Of a stretch of DNA of 64,000 nt, positions 48,145-59,620 are shown piece after piece. The DNA comes from Spinacia oleracea (lineage: Eukaryota > Streptophyta > Magnoliopsida > Caryophyllales > Amaranthaceae). The stretch lies in contig NC_079487.1 in NCBI RefSeq assembly GCF_020520425.1, positions 87,487,141 to 87,551,140 of the forward strand, in the 5' to 3' direction. The translations under genes and the position numbers were made by a program. Each line of letters begins with the position of its first letter. The first letter of the stretch is position 1. Below the pieces are notes generated by a model. The model searched no databases. It was not told the origin of the DNA and saw only the letters and a program-made list of their open reading frames with translations.

Positions 48145-51100
48145 TCATACAAAATATTTCTTGAGAACATCGGTATTCCAATGGTTCTTCAGAATTGTTC
48201 CATCTAACTGTTTCAGCATATACGTGCCTGGCCTTTTTTCGGAATGGATGATGTATGGTCCTTCCCAAGTGGCTGAGAGTTTGCCATGGATCCGTCCTTT
48301 CTGAACCGAGGCGGCGTTTCTGAGTACTAGATCACCGACTTTTAGGGGTCTGGCGTTGACTCTTCGGTTGTAATGCTTGTTGACCCTCTGCAAATAGGCT
48401 GCGTTGAGTGTCCTTGCATCGCTCCGAGCTTCATCCAGTAGATCGAGAGCTTCGGATAGAAGCTGGTTGTTGCTTTCTCCTTGGAGCCCATCATACCTGT
48501 TGTATGCCTGGATCCTCAGGCTTTCTGTTCCGATTTCCACAGGAATTACAGCTTCGGATCCGTATACAAGGTGGAACGGTGTTTGTCCGGTAGCTTCTTT
48601 TTCAGTGGTCCGAAGGGACCATAGCGTTCCGGGTAGCTCTTCTAACCATTTGTTTTTGTCATCCTCGACTCTTTTCTTGAGTGCGTTGAGGATGAGTTTG
48701 TTAGCGGCTTCGGCTTGCCCGTTGCTTTGTGGGTGACAGACTGCCGAGTATGCTAGGTGTATGCCGAACTGTTTGCACCACTTTTGCAACGGGGTGTTGT
48801 CGAACTGTTTCCCGTGGTCGAAGACCATCAGTCTTGGTATGCCGAACCTTGTGATGATGTTCTGCCATATGAACTTGCGGACCTGAGGTTCGGTGATGGA
48901 GGAGACAGCTTCGGCTTCGATCCATTTGCTAAAATAGTCGACTCCTACAATCAACCACTTCTTCTGGTTCGTCGCTGAGGGGAAGGGACCAATGATGTCT
49001 AACCCCCACTGTGCGAATGGTAAGGGATACAGTGTTGATTGTAGGGCTTGAGCTGGTTGATGGATGGCTGGTGCGAACTTTTGGCATTTCTCGCATTTCC
49101 TTGCCATCTGCTTTGCCTCGGAAACCATAGTGGGCCACCAGTACCCAGCCCGAAGGGCTTTATGTGCTAATGTCCTACCTCCAATGTGGTTTCCGCATAT
49201 CCCGAGGTGGATTTCCCTTAGGATGTAGTCAGCGTCTGTTGGACCCACACATTTTAGCAGCGGAGCAGAGAATGATTTCCTCATGAGCTCTCCTTCGGCG
49301 CTGATGATGAACCATCTGTTGAATCTTTTCAGTTTTCTCGCTTGCAGCTTATCTTCAGGAAGTTCTCCCCTTTCTTTGTATGCAACTACTGCGTCCATCC
49401 AGCTCGGTTCGGTGCGTAAGCTGCATACTGTGGTGGGTAGCAAGTCGATGCTTCTCTCCTGGTGAACTTCCACGTGGACCGACCTGTTTAGGTCGATGAG
49501 TGTCGAGCTTGCGAGTTTTGACAGTGCGTCTGCTTGCGCGTTCTGTCCTCGGGGAATGAGGATGACTTCAAAGGATCTTAACTTTGACGTTAAGGATTTA
49601 ATCTTTGCTAAATAGGCTGTCATGCTGGGCCATTTGGCCTCATACTCTCCTCGGATCTGGTTGGCTACAAGCTGGGAATCAGTTTTGAGGCGAACATGTT
49701 CGGCCTCCAGGGATAAACAAAGCTCTATCCCTGCGATTGCGGCCTCGTATTCGGCCTCGTTGTTGGTTGCTTTGAAGCCGAACTTCAATGCATACTCTAT
49801 GCTTTTCCCCGTCGGGGGGATTAGTACAACTCCTGCCCCTGAGCCGTTTACTGTGGAAGATCCGTCAGTGAAGACCTCCCAAGTGCTTTTCGTATCATCC
49901 AACATTTCCTGGTATGAGCACTCGGCCAAGAAGTCTGCCAATGCTTGTGCTTTGATTGCTGTCCTCGGCTGATATTTGATGCCGAACTCTGATAGTTCGA
50001 AGGCCCAGGCAGCCAATCTTCCTGACCTCTCTATTTTGTCGAGTACTTTTTCGAGCGGTTGGTCAGTTAGCACTGTGATCTGGTGGGAGTCGAAGTATGG
50101 CCTCAGTTTTCGTGCAGCTACCACTACTGCATATGCGACTTTCTCGATGAGTGGGTACCGGGTTTCGGCTCCTGTAAGTGTTCGGCTGGTGAAGTAGATT
50201 GGCTGTTGCTTCTTTTCTTCTTCCCGAAGAAGCACTGCGCTGACGGTTCCAGGGCTAACTGCGACATATAGGTACAGGGTTTCCCCCTCCTTTGGTCTGG
50301 CCAGTGTCGGCAGTTGAGCTAGGTGGGCTCTGAGTTGCTGAAAAGCTTCTTTTTGCTCCTGTTCCCATATCAGTTCGGGATCCACTTTCCTCGGGACCCC
50401 CTTTTTCTTGACTGGTTCTGCTTCTCCTCCGGGGAGGTTCTTTGGTTTCAGTGCCTTGAAGAAGGGGGCTCCCTTGTCCGAGGCTTTTGATATGAACCTT
50501 GTTAGTGCGGCTAACCTGCCGGTTAGCCTCTGCACATCTCTCTTGGTCTTCGGCTCGGGTAAATCCAATGCCGCTTGGACTTTGTCTGGGTTCGCATCAA
50601 TTCCTCTTTCGCTCACCATGAATCCGAGGAATTTCCCTGACTTCACCCCGAAGACGCATTTTTTTGGGTTCAGCTTCATGCTGTATTTCCTCAGATTTCC
50701 GAAGGTCTCTGCCAAGTCTTTGACATGGTCTTCCTCCTTGATGCTTTTTACGATGGAGTCATCCACGTAGACCTCCACGTTCCTCCCTTTCTGGTCGGCG
50801 AAGACGTGGTCAACTAACCTCTGGTAGGTGGCTCCGGCATTTTTTAAGCCGAAAGGCATCATTTTGTAGTTGAACACTCCTGCGCTTGTGATGAACGCTG
50901 TCTTTGCCCTGTCATCGGGGTGCATGAATACTTGGTGGTAGCCTGAAAAGGCATCCATGAAGCTGAGCAGTGCATGGCCGCTGGTGGAGTCAACCAGTTG
51001 ATCTATCCTTGGCAGGGGATAGCAGTCTTTGGGGCAGGCTCGGTTCAGATCTGTGAAATCTACGCACATTCGCCATGAGCCGTTCGCTTTCTTGACCATC

Positions 51101-53895
51101 ACCACGTTGGCCAGCCACTTCGGATACATGCATGGTTCGATGAATCCGGCCTCTTGCAACTTTTTAACCTCCTCGGCGATGGCTTTGTTTTTCTCCGAGG
51201 AGTAATTTCTCTTTTTTTGCTTGATTGGCCGAGCTTCAGCGTTGACATCCAGCTTGTGACAAATCAGCTTCGGATTTATCCCTGGCATATCTGCTGCTGA
51301 CCATGCGAAGATGTCTTTGTGATCCCTGAGTAGTCGGATCAAATCGATTCGGAGCCCCGAGCTTAGGCCCTTGCCTATTCGGACGCTCCTGTCTGAATTA
51401 TCTTCGAGGAAGATATCCTCCATTTCTTGATCTGGTTCGGGAGATAGGGTTTCGGGGCGAGCATCAACTTCTGCGGGAGACAAGCTGCTCGTGCTTGCTC
51501 TTCTTCTTTTTGCCTCGCTTTCTTCTCCCTTAGCTCCTTTTTCTTCCTCGGGGCCGTCCTCTAGTTTGGGCTTTCGGACAGCAGTGTGGCAGGTTCTTCT
51601 CGCCACTTCTTGATCACCCCTGATTCGTTCGGCGAATCCTGCATCCGAGACGTATATCATCAGCTGGTGGTATGTGGAGGGGACTGCTTGCATCTTGTGA
51701 ATCATGGTTCTCCCCATGATTACGTTGTATACGGAGTCGCAGTCCATCACCAAAAATTCGTCCCGAAGGGTTTTTGCTGCCTGGCCTTCGCCCACTGTGA
51801 CTGGCAGGGTGATCTTTCCTCGAGGGATAGCTGCGGATCCGTTGAATCCGATCAGAGGATAACTGACTTTCGTCAGTGCTTCCTCTGGCTCTTCGAGGAT
51901 CAGCTGCTCGAAGCAGTTTCTGAAGATGATATTGACGGCACTTCCTCCGTCGACTAATACTCGATGTACGTTGTGGTTATTGAGGTCCATGGAGATGACC
52001 AGAGGATCATCATGCTTGTACTGGACTCCGAAGCAATCATCAGCAGTGAAGGTCATGTTCGGGGGGTGTGGCTGGTTGTCTCCCACCGCGCTGAAGTTGA
52101 CCCGATGGGAGAGGGCTCTTAGGTGTTTTTTGCTGGCCTGGCCAGACTTCTGTCCCCCGAACACCACTAGGATGTCATTTTTCTTGTGCCCTGTTGCTTC
52201 GTAGACCCTTTTCTGGGGTTGCTCGTGTTGTTTGCCGCTTGCGGCCTTTTCTTTTTCCTCCCTTCGGTCTAACAAGTACTGTTTCAGGTAGCCTCGGCGA
52301 ACGAGGTCCTCAATGTTGTCTTTCAGCGAGTTGCATTCTTCGGTATGGTGACCGAAGTCATCATGGAACTCGCACCATTTGTTCTTGTTTCTCCGAGCTG
52401 GGTTGGACTTGAGCTTCCCAGGTAGTTTCCACTTTTCGTCATTTCTGTTGAGGCTGAATATCTCCTTTCGGGGCAGAGCTAGTGGAGTGTAGTTGGTGTA
52501 CTTGGGTTGAAGTTCACCCCTTCTCCCGTCTTTCTTCGGGCTCATCTCTCTAGCTCCTACTTTCTCTTTCCCCTTCCTTGAGCTACCCTCGGGCTTGCTC
52601 TGGGTATTCTTTGTGTCTCTCGGATCCGACGATCCTTTCAGTCTTGCAGCGGCCTTGTTGAACTCCTCGGTTCTGATGAACGCGTCAGCCATTTGGAGCA
52701 CGTCAGCTATTCTGGAGGGGTTCTTCATTGAGAGTTCGTCACGGAACTTCCCTTCCTGGAGCGCGTGCTTCAAGGCGAAGATGGCCACGTCTGGCTGCAA
52801 GTTTGGTATGTTTGTTGACTCCTTCATGAATCTGGCCATGAATTCTCTCAGACTTTCGTCTCTTTCTTGTTGGATTGAGGTCAGTTCTGCTGTGGTTCGC
52901 TCGGGGCGATTGTTGCTCACGAACTGTGTGCAGAATCTCTTTTTCAGCTTTTTCCAGCTCTTGATCGATCCCTTCGGCAGCGATCTAAACCACTCTCCCG
53001 CCACTCCGGTTAGCGTGGTTGGGAAGTATTTACACCAGCATGCTTCGGAGTAGGGACTCAAGAACATTTGCTGCTCGTAGGAGATGACATGATCCCTCGG
53101 ATCTGTGATTCCGCTGTAGGTTAGGTGAGCTGGCAGTCTTACCTTCGGTATTTCTTCCATAATCAGCTCGTCCGAGAAAGGGGATGACGTAGGAGTCATG
53201 ATTCTTTTCCCGAGTCTAGCCCTGATGCCTTCGTTTGCCGAGGTTCTATGATTAGAACGTTCGGGCGTACGATGGGGGCTAGGGGTTCGATCATGCCTCC
53301 TGTCTCTTCTTCTTTCTCGGCTACTGACCTCGGGTCGTTCGCCAGATCTGCTCGACTCACCTACTCCGAGTCTCGTGTGGATCGAAGGTCTTAACCTTGA
53401 GTGGACCGAGGGCCTCAACCTGCTGAGCACCGAGCTTCGGATCCGAGTGTTACGAGTAGTTGATTCGCTTTGGAGAGCTGTTGGAGTAGGCGATGGTCTC
53501 GCAAACCAATCTGGTTGCTGTTGTGCCCTTTTTTGGGTGTCCCACGTGCTTTCCGTCCACCTCGACGTCAAGTGTGTTCCTGTCAAGGGAAGGAGTTCTC
53601 GTTCGGGTCTGGACATTTCCGCACTGGGTGGCTCGTTCAGCCTTCGCCTGGTCCTCCTCTCTTCTCTGCGGTCGTTTGCCAGTCCTTGCTGCTTCTCATT
53701 GAAGAGGAAGTTTTGCATGATGGTCATGGCCGCAGTGAGCTCTTCCCTAGTTGGAATCGGAGGTCCTGCATTTGTGGCGGTCGTAGCTCTGCTTGGCTGT
53801 GACCTCGCCATCGATTGAGGGTGCCCCTCTTGGTCAGATTCTGAATCTGACCGCACCATCATATCGTCGTCATTGTTAACAACATCATTCACCAT
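48145..53895 (-). CDS. Tat-type gypsy gag-pol polyprotein (1916 aa)
   Basis: I start at the ATG at 53895 (MVNDVVNNDDDMM), after the PBS; the frame runs on into the LTR upstream. In order come an Arg-rich leader; gag at about 250-420 with AHLTYSGITDPRDHV and CKYFPTTLTGVAGEWFRSL; a partial knuckle CEFHDDFGHHTEEC; protease with VLVDGGSAVNIIF; reverse transcriptase with MCVDFTDLNRACPKD, FSGYHQ and YVDDSIV; a first RNase H lacking its usual Asp pattern (LYLYVAVSPG); a second RNase H with WEVFTDGSSTVNGSGAG and NNEAEYEA; and integrase with GNHIGGRTLAHKAL, CEKCQKF, WGLDIIGPF, VFDHGKQF and HPQSNGQAEAANK. It ends at TGA 48147-48145 with no break. This makes the genome-copying and integration enzymes of the element. 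Confidence 0.95.
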   Translation of the reverse strand: MVNDVVNNDDDMMVRSDSESDQEGHPQSMARSQPSRATTATNAGPPIPTREELTAAMTIMQNFLFNEKQQGLANDRREERRTRRRLNEPPSAEMSRPERELLPLTGTHLTSRWTESTWDTQKRAQQQPDWFARPSPTPTALQSESTTRNTRIRSSVLSRLRPSVHSRLRPSIHTRLGVGESSRSGERPEVSSRERRRDRRHDRTPSPHRTPERSNHRTSANEGIRARLGKRIMTPTSSPFSDELIMEEIPKVRLPAHLTYSGITDPRDHVISYEQQMFLSPYSEACWCKYFPTTLTGVAGEWFRSLPKGSIKSWKKLKKRFCTQFVSNNRPERTTAELTSIQQERDESLREFMARFMKESTNIPNLQPDVAIFALKHALQEGKFRDELSMKNPSRIADVLQMADAFIRTEEFNKAAARLKGSSDPRDTKNTQSKPEGSSRKGKEKVGAREMSPKKDGRRGELQPKYTNYTPLALPRKEIFSLNRNDEKWKLPGKLKSNPARRNKNKWCEFHDDFGHHTEECNSLKDNIEDLVRRGYLKQYLLDRREEKEKAASGKQHEQPQKRVYEATGHKKNDILVVFGGQKSGQASKKHLRALSHRVNFSAVGDNQPHPPNMTFTADDCFGVQYKHDDPLVISMDLNNHNVHRVLVDGGSAVNIIFRNCFEQLILEEPEEALTKVSYPLIGFNGSAAIPRGKITLPVTVGEGQAAKTLRDEFLVMDCDSVYNVIMGRTMIHKMQAVPSTYHQLMIYVSDAGFAERIRGDQEVARRTCHTAVRKPKLEDGPEEEKGAKGEESEAKRRRASTSSLSPAEVDARPETLSPEPDQEMEDIFLEDNSDRSVRIGKGLSSGLRIDLIRLLRDHKDIFAWSAADMPGINPKLICHKLDVNAEARPIKQKKRNYSSEKNKAIAEEVKKLQEAGFIEPCMYPKWLANVVMVKKANGSWRMCVDFTDLNRACPKDCYPLPRIDQLVDSTSGHALLSFMDAFSGYHQVFMHPDDRAKTAFITSAGVFNYKMMPFGLKNAGATYQRLVDHVFADQKGRNVEVYVDDSIVKSIKEEDHVKDLAETFGNLRKYSMKLNPKKCVFGVKSGKFLGFMVSERGIDANPDKVQAALDLPEPKTKRDVQRLTGRLAALTRFISKASDKGAPFFKALKPKNLPGGEAEPVKKKGVPRKVDPELIWEQEQKEAFQQLRAHLAQLPTLARPKEGETLYLYVAVSPGTVSAVLLREEEKKQQPIYFTSRTLTGAETRYPLIEKVAYAVVVAARKLRPYFDSHQITVLTDQPLEKVLDKIERSGRLAAWAFELSEFGIKYQPRTAIKAQALADFLAECSYQEMLDDTKSTWEVFTDGSSTVNGSGAGVVLIPPTGKSIEYALKFGFKATNNEAEYEAAIAGIELCLSLEAEHVRLKTDSQLVANQIRGEYEAKWPSMTAYLAKIKSLTSKLRSFEVILIPRGQNAQADALSKLASSTLIDLNRSVHVEVHQERSIDLLPTTVCSLRTEPSWMDAVVAYKERGELPEDKLQARKLKRFNRWFIISAEGELMRKSFSAPLLKCVGPTDADYILREIHLGICGNHIGGRTLAHKALRAGYWWPTMVSEAKQMARKCEKCQKFAPAIHQPAQALQSTLYPLPFAQWGLDIIGPFPSATNQKKWLIVGVDYFSKWIEAEAVSSITEPQVRKFIWQNIITRFGIPRLMVFDHGKQFDNTPLQKWCKQFGIHLAYSAVCHPQSNGQAEAANKLILNALKKRVEDDKNKWLEELPGTLWSLRTTEKEATGQTPFHLVYGSEAVIPVEIGTESLRIQAYNRYDGLQGESNNQLLSEALDLLDEARSDARTLNAAYLQRVNKHYNRRVNARPLKVGDLVLRNAASVQKGRIHGKLSATWEGPYIIHSEKRPGTYMLKQLDGTILKNHWNTDVLKKYFV

Positions 53896-53945
53896 TTTCG
53901 CGGAAAGAGGTGGTTGATGTCTTCCAAAGGCTTTGAAGTGTTCTT

Positions 53946-53962
53946 CCCCACAGACGGCGCCA
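53946..53962 (-). other. Primer binding site of the Tat-type element
   Basis: On the minus strand TGGCGCCGTCTGTGGGG lies three bases after the right LTR. TGGCGCC starts are typical for Tat and Athila elements. The priming tRNA was not determined here. Confidence 0.7.
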
Positions 53963-53965
53963 AAT

Positions 53966-54390
53966 TGTTCCGGTGTTGCAAAGATGGAAACAATGGGCTT
54001 CGAATGAAGGCCCTTTTGTATGTGTTGAAGATCTTGCTTGTTTGAATGAGTGGAGTCCGAATTCACCTGCACAAGAGCAAAGTCACTGGCCTCGGGGGTG
54101 TTTCCGAGGAAAGCCCCTCCGATGCCTAAGTAAGAATGATGCTCGGATTCTAGAGAGAAGTTCTCTAGAAGAGTAGTCTTAAGGCGATAAATTGGACGTA
54201 CCTTGAGGTGTGAGCCTTGGCGACCTATTTATAGTGTTTGCATAATAAATGCCCATAGGTCACTTATTGTTATTGGGCCTTGGGCCTTAATGGATGGCTG
54301 AATAGCCATTGGTAGGTTTGATGTTGTTGTTTAGAGCCATTGGGCTTTGGACTTAGTGGCCCAATTGAGAATCAATTGGGAGCCCAAACA
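53966..54390 (-). repeat. 5' LTR of the Tat-type element
   Basis: It appears identical to the LTR at 42882-43306. The minus-strand TATAAATA box lies at 54226-54233. The target duplication ACCAT follows at 54391-54395. Confidence 0.95.
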
Positions 54391-54395
54391 ACCAT

Positions 54396-55555
54396 GATTG
54401 GAATCTACCACCATATTGCCACGTTACTTTAATTAAAATCAGTCCACACTTTATTTATCTTTGTCTTTTTTTTTTACCTTTTTTTGGTGTGAATTTTTTT
54501 TAAAAATCTTATTGTTCCCAATATATCTATTATACAGATGAGCAGTATTTAATTTCAACTTATTTCGATTTTTTTTAAAAATTACAATATACTCCCTCAC
54601 TCCATCCCTAATTGTTTGTCCTCAAACTATTTTTTCCTTCGGTTAATTTTAGTTGTGTGAAATTGATGGCATACACAAATTATGGGGGTACAAAAATTAT
54701 GGAGTCAAATATATCTTATGTGAGAGTAAAATTATGGTCACCGTGATTATTTTTGATATAGGAACAATCTTTTGGGACATACCAATATGATAAATATGTC
54801 AAAGAAAAATGAAGGGAGTATATATACCAATCCATATCAAATTAAAATGTACCTCATATATATACTATAAATATCGGTCCTAACTCCTACCGGTATTTCT
54901 CAACTTATTTTCATTTCTAATTGTGTTTTCTACAATTTATGTTGTTTCGGTTTCTTTTTAAATTTAGCCTTGTCCCCTTATTCTCACAAAAAAATGCTAT
55001 TATAAACCTTATATTGTCCGACTTTATTCTAATTGCATTATTGGGGTGGGCACAAAATAAAAAAAAGGGAACTATATTTTATTTTATTTTATTTTTAAAT
55101 GTCCATATATTACAAACAAGGAGAAATATGAGATAACAATGGTAAATATCAAATGTTTTTGTAAGGCAATGGAGTTATGGTTTGATAGACATTTAGTGCG
55201 TAAATACATATAAAAAGTGTATGCAACCATACTAAAAATAGAAATTGTGTAACTAGTATTTAATATGTATTGTAAAACAAAGGAATTACTAACTTAAACC
55301 TCTTTAATGGAGTATTCCATCTGTATATTTTTTAATATGACTCACAATTGGTCTGACATAATTTTTTTGAAAAATGAGTTGATTTTACAAAAATAAGGGA
55401 TAATGGATAATTAACAATTGTAAGAAAAGAAAATAAGACTATTAATTATTTAAAGAAAATGATATGAGAGGAGACATAGGTGCGTGACCAATGACCATGC
55501 ATGAGAAGAGAGATATTATTAAAATGTAAAAGCATTCTAAAAATGAAATTGTAAC
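54396..55555. other. AT-rich intergenic sequence
   Basis: Apart from the Stowaway element at 54590-54820 I see no gene or RNA. Frames here have no recognisable motifs. Confidence 0.4.
54590..54820. mobile_element. Stowaway-like MITE
   Basis: It begins TACTCCCTCACTCCATCCC and ends GAAAAATGAAGGGAGTA, imperfect inverted repeats flanked by TA. The family and age are uncertain because the inner part is only partly complementary. Confidence 0.7.
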
Positions 55556-56120
55556 TTATATTAAAATACGATCGCTGATATGGGTATTCCTTTTCTTGGG
55601 TTGGACATGAAATATTAGAAAAGTCCATAAATATCTTAATGACAATGTTGAATCAATATCTAGAAACATTGCAAAAAGGACTTGCTTAGTGTTACATGCT
55701 GATTTAAAGGAGAAGATTAAGAGTGTCTTAATAGGGGTCCCTGGAAGAATATGTCTTACTTCTGATATACGAACTTTCATGAGGCTATTTATGCACAACT
55801 TCCAATCATGTTGATGAAAATATGCTACATAGAAAAGTACTTTGCTTTTTTCATTGCCCCCCCCCCCCATATGGTGAGTATGAATTATTTTAACAAATTA
55901 CTAACACTATTGTAGATTGGGGTATTTAAATTAAGATTTTATCACCGAGTGTTGATAATGCAAGCAACATGCATGGATAAACTGATATATATTTTATTTG
56001 AAACAAGGGGTACTGAGTGATATGGTTTGTGGTGGAAAGCATTTTCACATTCATTGTTGTGTTCATATCTTGAATCTAATTGTTAAAGATGGCTTATATG
56101 TGATTCAGTTCTTTTTGTTT
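55556..56120 (+). pseudogene. hAT transposase (RICESLEEPER-like) pseudogene
   Basis: Broken plus-strand frames give PGRICLTSDI, a block with SVDNASNM and, after shifts, HCCVHILNLIVKDGLYVIQF. These are the order and motifs of plant hAT transposases of the RICESLEEPER/DAYSLEEPER type, including a catalytic Asp in the DNASNM block. Stops and shifts are frequent, so it is inactive. The BED zinc finger and the dimerisation end are missing. A poly(C) run lies in the middle (55858-55868). Confidence 0.65.
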
Positions 56121-56124
56121 GGTA

Positions 56125-57942
56125 TTATACACGCGATTTAACGAATAATTAATGTGGATTGAGATTTCTACTTCTATTTTGTTGCAGTATTTAAACAATA
56201 CGAATTATGTTTATTTATAATGTTATCACTTTAATCTAAAATATGATATTGAGAAATTGTGATAATACTCCAATGGAAAGTGTGAGAGATTAAATGTACC
56301 AATGAATTTGATTGATTAAAATAATAACTTGGCATATTTTTTAACAAAACATTAGGGCCAATTATGTTATAATATAAAAGTAAGTATTCCAAATGTAATA
56401 TTAAAACGAGACATCAAAAACAAAATTCTATTCTATAAGGGAAGAGGTGAGGTTAAAATAGTAACTCCACTTTTGGTGTCCCCCTTTGAATAGACTAAAC
56501 TACCCTCTAAAGTTCAAAATTTAATTTTGATAGAATATGTATCATTATGTAAATTATTTTGTAAAATATTCAGTCAACTATCCTAATGTTGCTAATGTTA
56601 GTGTAACTTTATAATAGGAAATAATCTCCACAATTAGTGGAGTAAGTTACACAATCAAAGCTGATTTCCATCTTTGTCCTACTGTATATATTGTAGTTGT
56701 TCGTGTATATAATGAGAAACGAATCACATTTTAGAATAGCCATTGTTTAGGTCAAGTGCTTCTGTAGAAACAAGAGAATACACGAACAACGTACTACACT
56801 TGAATGGCACGATTACGACATCGAGCTTTATTCGAATGGTTGAAGAGTATAGTATGTATGCAAAGAAGGTCAGCAACCCGACATTGAAGGTTAACCACCT
56901 CTCAGCCTCAAGTTACGTTGTGCATATCCTCTAATAAGAATGGTTAAAGTAAATGTAGATGCTCATATTACAGGCTCCTTTGTGGAGTTTCTCCTTTGTT
57001 TTTTTTTTTTTATATATAATGATATTGATGTACTTTCATAATTTTTCTATGCTCTTGTAATCTCTCCGGTTAAGAGGGCAGAAATACAGTAGCCTACTTA
57101 GTGGAAATGTGGGATACTCGGGGGTAGTTCTGAATTGATTTGTATGAATTCTTTTTCGCAAAGTATTACAGAGTATACTTTAGCGGATCTTGATTTGCAA
57201 TAATAATACCAGCCCAACTTTTCCCTAAGAAATGGTATAATAATTCAAAAAACTGATTGCAATCAAATCACGAAAACCATAAAATCAGGCATACATAATT
57301 CACGCATATAAATCTGGCAAAGTAATTAATAGCAAGAAGTCAACCGACGAATTAAGTAAATTACTCAGCAAGCATACGATGTCAAGAAATGAAGAATAAA
57401 ATAATGGAAAGAAACTGTAATCTCTCAAAATCTACCAATAAGTCAAGGATGACAAAGAAAAATCAAATAATACCAGAAATTTATTACAACTTCCAAAATC
57501 ACTCAACTTATTTTTTCCATTCAATTCACTGTAAACTTACTCCTTCATACTTTTAATAGTTTTTAATTCACGAAGTTACGAAGAGGTGAGAGAAAGTGTT
57601 ATTGATATGAATGAGTTTTTTAGCCACAAAAATCGGATGACTCATCAAAGAATTAAAATTAATATTTTTAATAGTTTTTTAAACATGTGAAATAAATTAA
57701 TAAGGTTATAAATTTAATTATAAAAAAACAAATGTCGATAAACTATATGTAATTTTGGAGTTCATAGAGGATGAAAATGAAGACAATTGTCGAAGTGGAG
57801 GGATAAAAAAGATGCTAAAGAAAATCACTTACCCCATAACAAAAAAGACATGAAAATTCCAAAACAAAAATCAATTACTTTACTCTGGTACTAAGATTTA
57901 GATTTTTCGTCATTTACGGGCATGAGTATTACACAGTTTCAC
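56125..57942. other. AT-rich sequence, possible LTR remnant
   Basis: About 56600-56735 reads AATAGGAAATAATCTCC, then CTGTATATATTGTAGTTGTT and AATGAGAAACGAATCAC, which resembles the end of a short Copia LTR. No partner or coding part was found. The rest has no visible feature. Confidence 0.3.
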
Positions 57943-58241
57943 TACTCCCTTCGTTCTTGAATGTTAGTCCTCTTTTTTTATTGAGTTGTTCTTTTTTATT
58001 AGTCCCTTTTGGAATCTTTCCTTATTTGTCCAACATTTATCTCTCTTATACCCTTACACATATCCAAAACGTCTCACTTATTTACTCTCAAGTAAATTTG
58101 TATCCCCATTAAAACCCTTAATTATTTCTCTCTCCTACCCATATGGGTTGAATTCTATTGAAATTCATGTGACAATTGCACTTTTTGTTGGGTTGTCTTA
58201 GATTTCCAAAGGGGCGCTAACATTCAAGAACGGAGGAAGTA
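57943..58241. mobile_element. Stowaway-like MITE
   Basis: The left end TACTCCCTTCGTTCTTGAAT and the right end, inverse ATTCAAGAACGGAGGAAGTA, form good inverted repeats with TA at both sides. The copies of GTTAGTCC and GCGCTAAC further in are only partly complementary. No coding capacity. Confidence 0.75.
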
Positions 58242-58425
58242 TTTAAATTACAAGATTGACCTGTAGTATGACCTCATTGTTTTGAAATGTGAATTTTGCG
58301 AATATTTTTTTGCCTAATATTTATTGTGATTCTTTGTAATAACACAATTGTAAGCTTTTATATAATTACGCACACATCGAATGCATATAAGACTAGTATG
58401 TAAATAATAAAAAGTCCATGGAGTG

Positions 58426-58426
58426 A

Positions 58427-58480
<54 letters not shown>
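58426..58480. repeat. TA microsatellite with GAGAACC-type element start
   Basis: About 50 bp of TA repeats precede GAGAACCAATCTTATAATG. This resembles the layout at 37372 and 38645, where an inverted-repeat element with GTAAGAACAC ends sits in a TA tract. It may mark a second element of that kind reaching into the region downstream. No matching right end was found. Confidence 0.4.
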
Positions 58481-58482
<2 letters not shown>

Positions 58483-59620
58483 ACCAATCTTATAATGAGA
58501 ACCTTTAGCAACCGTAAGATTTAGATGAAATAGACGGATGCGATTTAATCTCAAGAAATTTGATTTTGATGGTTCGCTCTATCAGAATTCAGAACACACG
58601 GATATCTTTCTCTCTCTACTCCCAAAATAGAAAGTTTGATAGTTTCTCTCTCCTCACAACTCTATAATCTTCCATTTTCTTTGAGGTTCCGACTTCTCTA
58701 CCCAAAATTAGGTATAGTTTTCAATATCAAGCTGCAATTGCACTCGAATATTTCCCCAAATTGAATTACTAATGATTCGTAGTAATTTATAAATGCAATT
58801 TTGGAGTTCGCCAAAGATTTCAAGCAAATTCGATGGTGCTTATGCGATTCTCATATTCTACACCATTCTGCAAAATCGATATGGAAATCAGGTATTACTC
58901 ACATTTTCTTAACTTTTCCAGAAGTTTAGCTAAATTAGGTATAAATTCAACAAAAAGCGAAAATCGAATCAATAATTTGATTGGATTTTTGATCGATTTG
59001 TTGCGAATTCATCATACGCAAAGGTAGGATTTTCGATTTTTGATTTTTAAATTTCTTCAGCTTTTCATAGAAAAATTAGTTTTATCTTCGAATTCTAGAA
59101 AAAACTACTTGATTAATTGATTTAAATTTCTATGATGCTGGAATTAGGTTTCTGAGAGCAACTATGTGGATTTCTTCAACAACCAGAGATTTGAAAGGTA
59201 TAGTTAAGATAAACTTCTAAATTTTGGGATTAATTGAATTTTAGGTGTCTAATTTGTCCATGAATCACATGAAATTGTTTGCTTGCATTACGTTAGCACA
59301 AATATTGCTGCTGCTCTTTCTGTTATGCATTGTGTTGTTGTTTGTTGCTACAGTTTGGATCTCACTGTTATTTCTGATCTGATTGCCTATTCTTTTTATT
59401 TGATCTTTGCTTTCTCTGCTTGTGATGTTCCTGTGTTGCTGTTATGTTGTTCCTGTGTTGTTGTTCTAGTCTCTGGTTCCTTGCTTGAACCTATTTTGCT
59501 AGGTTTAAGCAAATGTTGACCTTGGTTGACTTTGGTGTTTATTTTGGTGGTTTTTTTTGGCTATGAACAGTGGTTAGTACATATGTTGATAATTAGGATG
59601 GAGTGGTGACACAAAATGAT
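58481..59620. other. Unassigned sequence with a possible decayed gene
   Basis: The part from 58820 to 59520 is mildly gene-like: T-rich introns and short hydrophobic frames such as that at 59283-59519. I recognise no protein family. It runs into the AAAAGTAAAT-rich region. Confidence 0.3.

Larger units (their letters stand above)
42882..54390 (-). mobile_element. Complete Tat-type Ty3/gypsy retrotransposon (11,509 bp)
   Basis: Two 425-bp LTRs (42882-43306 and 53966-54390) show no difference by eye, and the target duplication ACCAT lies at 42877-42881 and 54391-54395. Transcription runs on the minus strand from the right LTR. Gag-pol is one intact frame. Two RNase H regions in pol mark the Tat lineage (Tat/Ogre/Retand, Grande, RIRE2). 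Between pol and the 3' LTR lie a 46-bp tandem repeat and a six-exon gene on the opposite strand. Identical LTRs and intact frames suggest a very recent insertion. Confidence 0.95.

Noticed and set aside
56743..56934. Plus-strand 63-codon frame
   Set aside because: No similarity or motif, and it lies next to a possible LTR remnant.
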